Shown here: in pieces, positions 6,222 through 6,312 of the stretch
Position numbering within the stretch: position 1 is the stretch's first letter
How the letters are laid out: each line of letters begins with the position of its first letter
Assembly: GCA_049965775.1 (NCBI GenBank)
Contig: JBMFVX010000152.1
Span: forward strand, 1-6,312
DNA from: JABEVB01 sp049965775
GTDB taxonomy: Bacteria > Planctomycetota > Phycisphaerae > WQYP01
Length of the DNA stretch: 6,312 nt
Reading direction: 5' to 3'
Translations under genes and position numbers: made by a program
The notes under the pieces: model-generated
Databases searched by the model: none
What the model saw: only the letters and a program-made list of their open reading frames with translations
What the model was told of the DNA's origin: nothing

Positions 6222-6243
6222 CCTCTTGAATCGCATCAAGAGG
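6222..6243 (-). terminator. Perfect hairpin after a leftward gene end
   Basis: CCTCTTGA (6222-6229) and TCAAGAGG (6236-6243) form a perfect 8-bp stem with a 6-nt loop. It lies 30 bp past the stop of the leftward frame ending at 6274, where a 3' end stem-loop would be expected. No T run follows on the minus strand, so termination efficiency is doubtful; protection of the mRNA 3' end is an alternative. The stem itself is plain in the sequence, the role is inferred. Confidence 0.45.
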
Positions 6244-6273
6244 GTTGGAGGTTCGTAATGGTGGCGACGAGGC

Positions 6274-6312
6274 TCAGGCCAGTGCTGGACCGGTGCTTTC
6301 GCGAATTACCAG
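6274..6312 (-). CDS. Partial C-terminus, probable LacI-family regulator
   Basis: Reading leftward from the window edge gives LVIRESTGPALA followed by TGA (6274-6276). Many LacI/PurR-family repressors end in this pattern: L-(V/I)-x-R-x-S-T-(G/A)-P, in which the last strand of the sugar-binding domain is followed by a short tail. Only twelve residues are visible and the rest lies beyond the right edge, so the family call rests on the motif alone. A perfect hairpin 30 bp past the stop fits a gene end. If correct, this would be the second sugar-sensing regulator in the window. Confidence 0.45.
   Translation of the reverse strand: MVIRESTGPALA

Larger units (their letters stand above)
5393..6273. 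other. Gene-poor region rich in stem-loops
   Basis: I find no convincing gene in these 881 bases. The open frames present (leftward 5389-5820 and 5961-6239, rightward 5668-5895) have no recognisable motifs, lack Shine-Dalgarno sites or run through obvious structured elements. The stretch contains nested short inverted repeats (5490-5536), a hairpin (5598-5620), a strong leftward terminator (5761-5801), a 20-bp tandem repeat (5861-5900), a long imperfect stem (6012-6056) and a perfect 8-bp hairpin (6222-6243). It could hold a small structured RNA or decayed sequence. No tRNA, tmRNA, RNase P or group II intron domain V signature was seen. Confidence 0.5.

Noticed and set aside
5961..6239. Leftward 92-codon frame and the overlapping 61-codon frame 5935-6120
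   Set aside because: Neither has a Shine-Dalgarno site or recognisable domain, and the 92-codon frame starts inside a perfect hairpin. A decayed gene cannot be excluded.

Overview
This 6.3 kb window looks like a bacterial chromosome segment with moderately high GC content. It most plausibly comes from the PVC superphylum (Planctomycetota, with Lentisphaerota, Kiritimatiellota or Verrucomicrobiota as alternatives). The reasoning is indirect. The regulator is of the XylR type, with a LacI-like sugar sensor fused to an AraC domain, and this type is abundant in those phyla. It sits next to a glycogen branching enzyme of the eukaryote-like type, which PVC and Bacteroidetes bacteria also carry. No rRNA or other taxonomic marker is present, so this placement is tentative.

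Layout: positions 1-532 hold no gene I can recognise, only a terminator-like stem-loop that reads leftward. A forward block follows: tyrA (prephenate or arogenate dehydrogenase, 533-1429), a 124-bp gap with a possible extended -10 promoter, glgB (1,4-alpha-glucan branching enzyme, 1554-3614) and, 26 bp later, a XylR-type regulator (3641-4852). Facing this block across 75 bp is a small leftward gene, 4928-5392, whose product resembles DUF4279 proteins. Positions 5393-6273 hold no convincing gene but contain several perfect or near-perfect stem-loops, a strong leftward intrinsic terminator and an exact 20-bp tandem duplication. At the right edge a leftward frame ends in LVIRESTGPALA and stop, which reads like the last residues of a LacI-family repressor cut by the window boundary.

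How the genes fit together: TyrA serves tyrosine synthesis and has no evident functional link to the rest. GlgB introduces alpha-1,6 branches into glycogen, and the regulator directly behind it is probably co-transcribed, which suggests sugar-responsive control of storage polysaccharide or of a sugar pathway elsewhere. The DUF4279-like gene appears to be an independent unit. I see no mobile element, CRISPR array, tRNA or rRNA. I found no clearly new multi-gene system. The least explained part is the structured, gene-poor stretch at 5440-6270.
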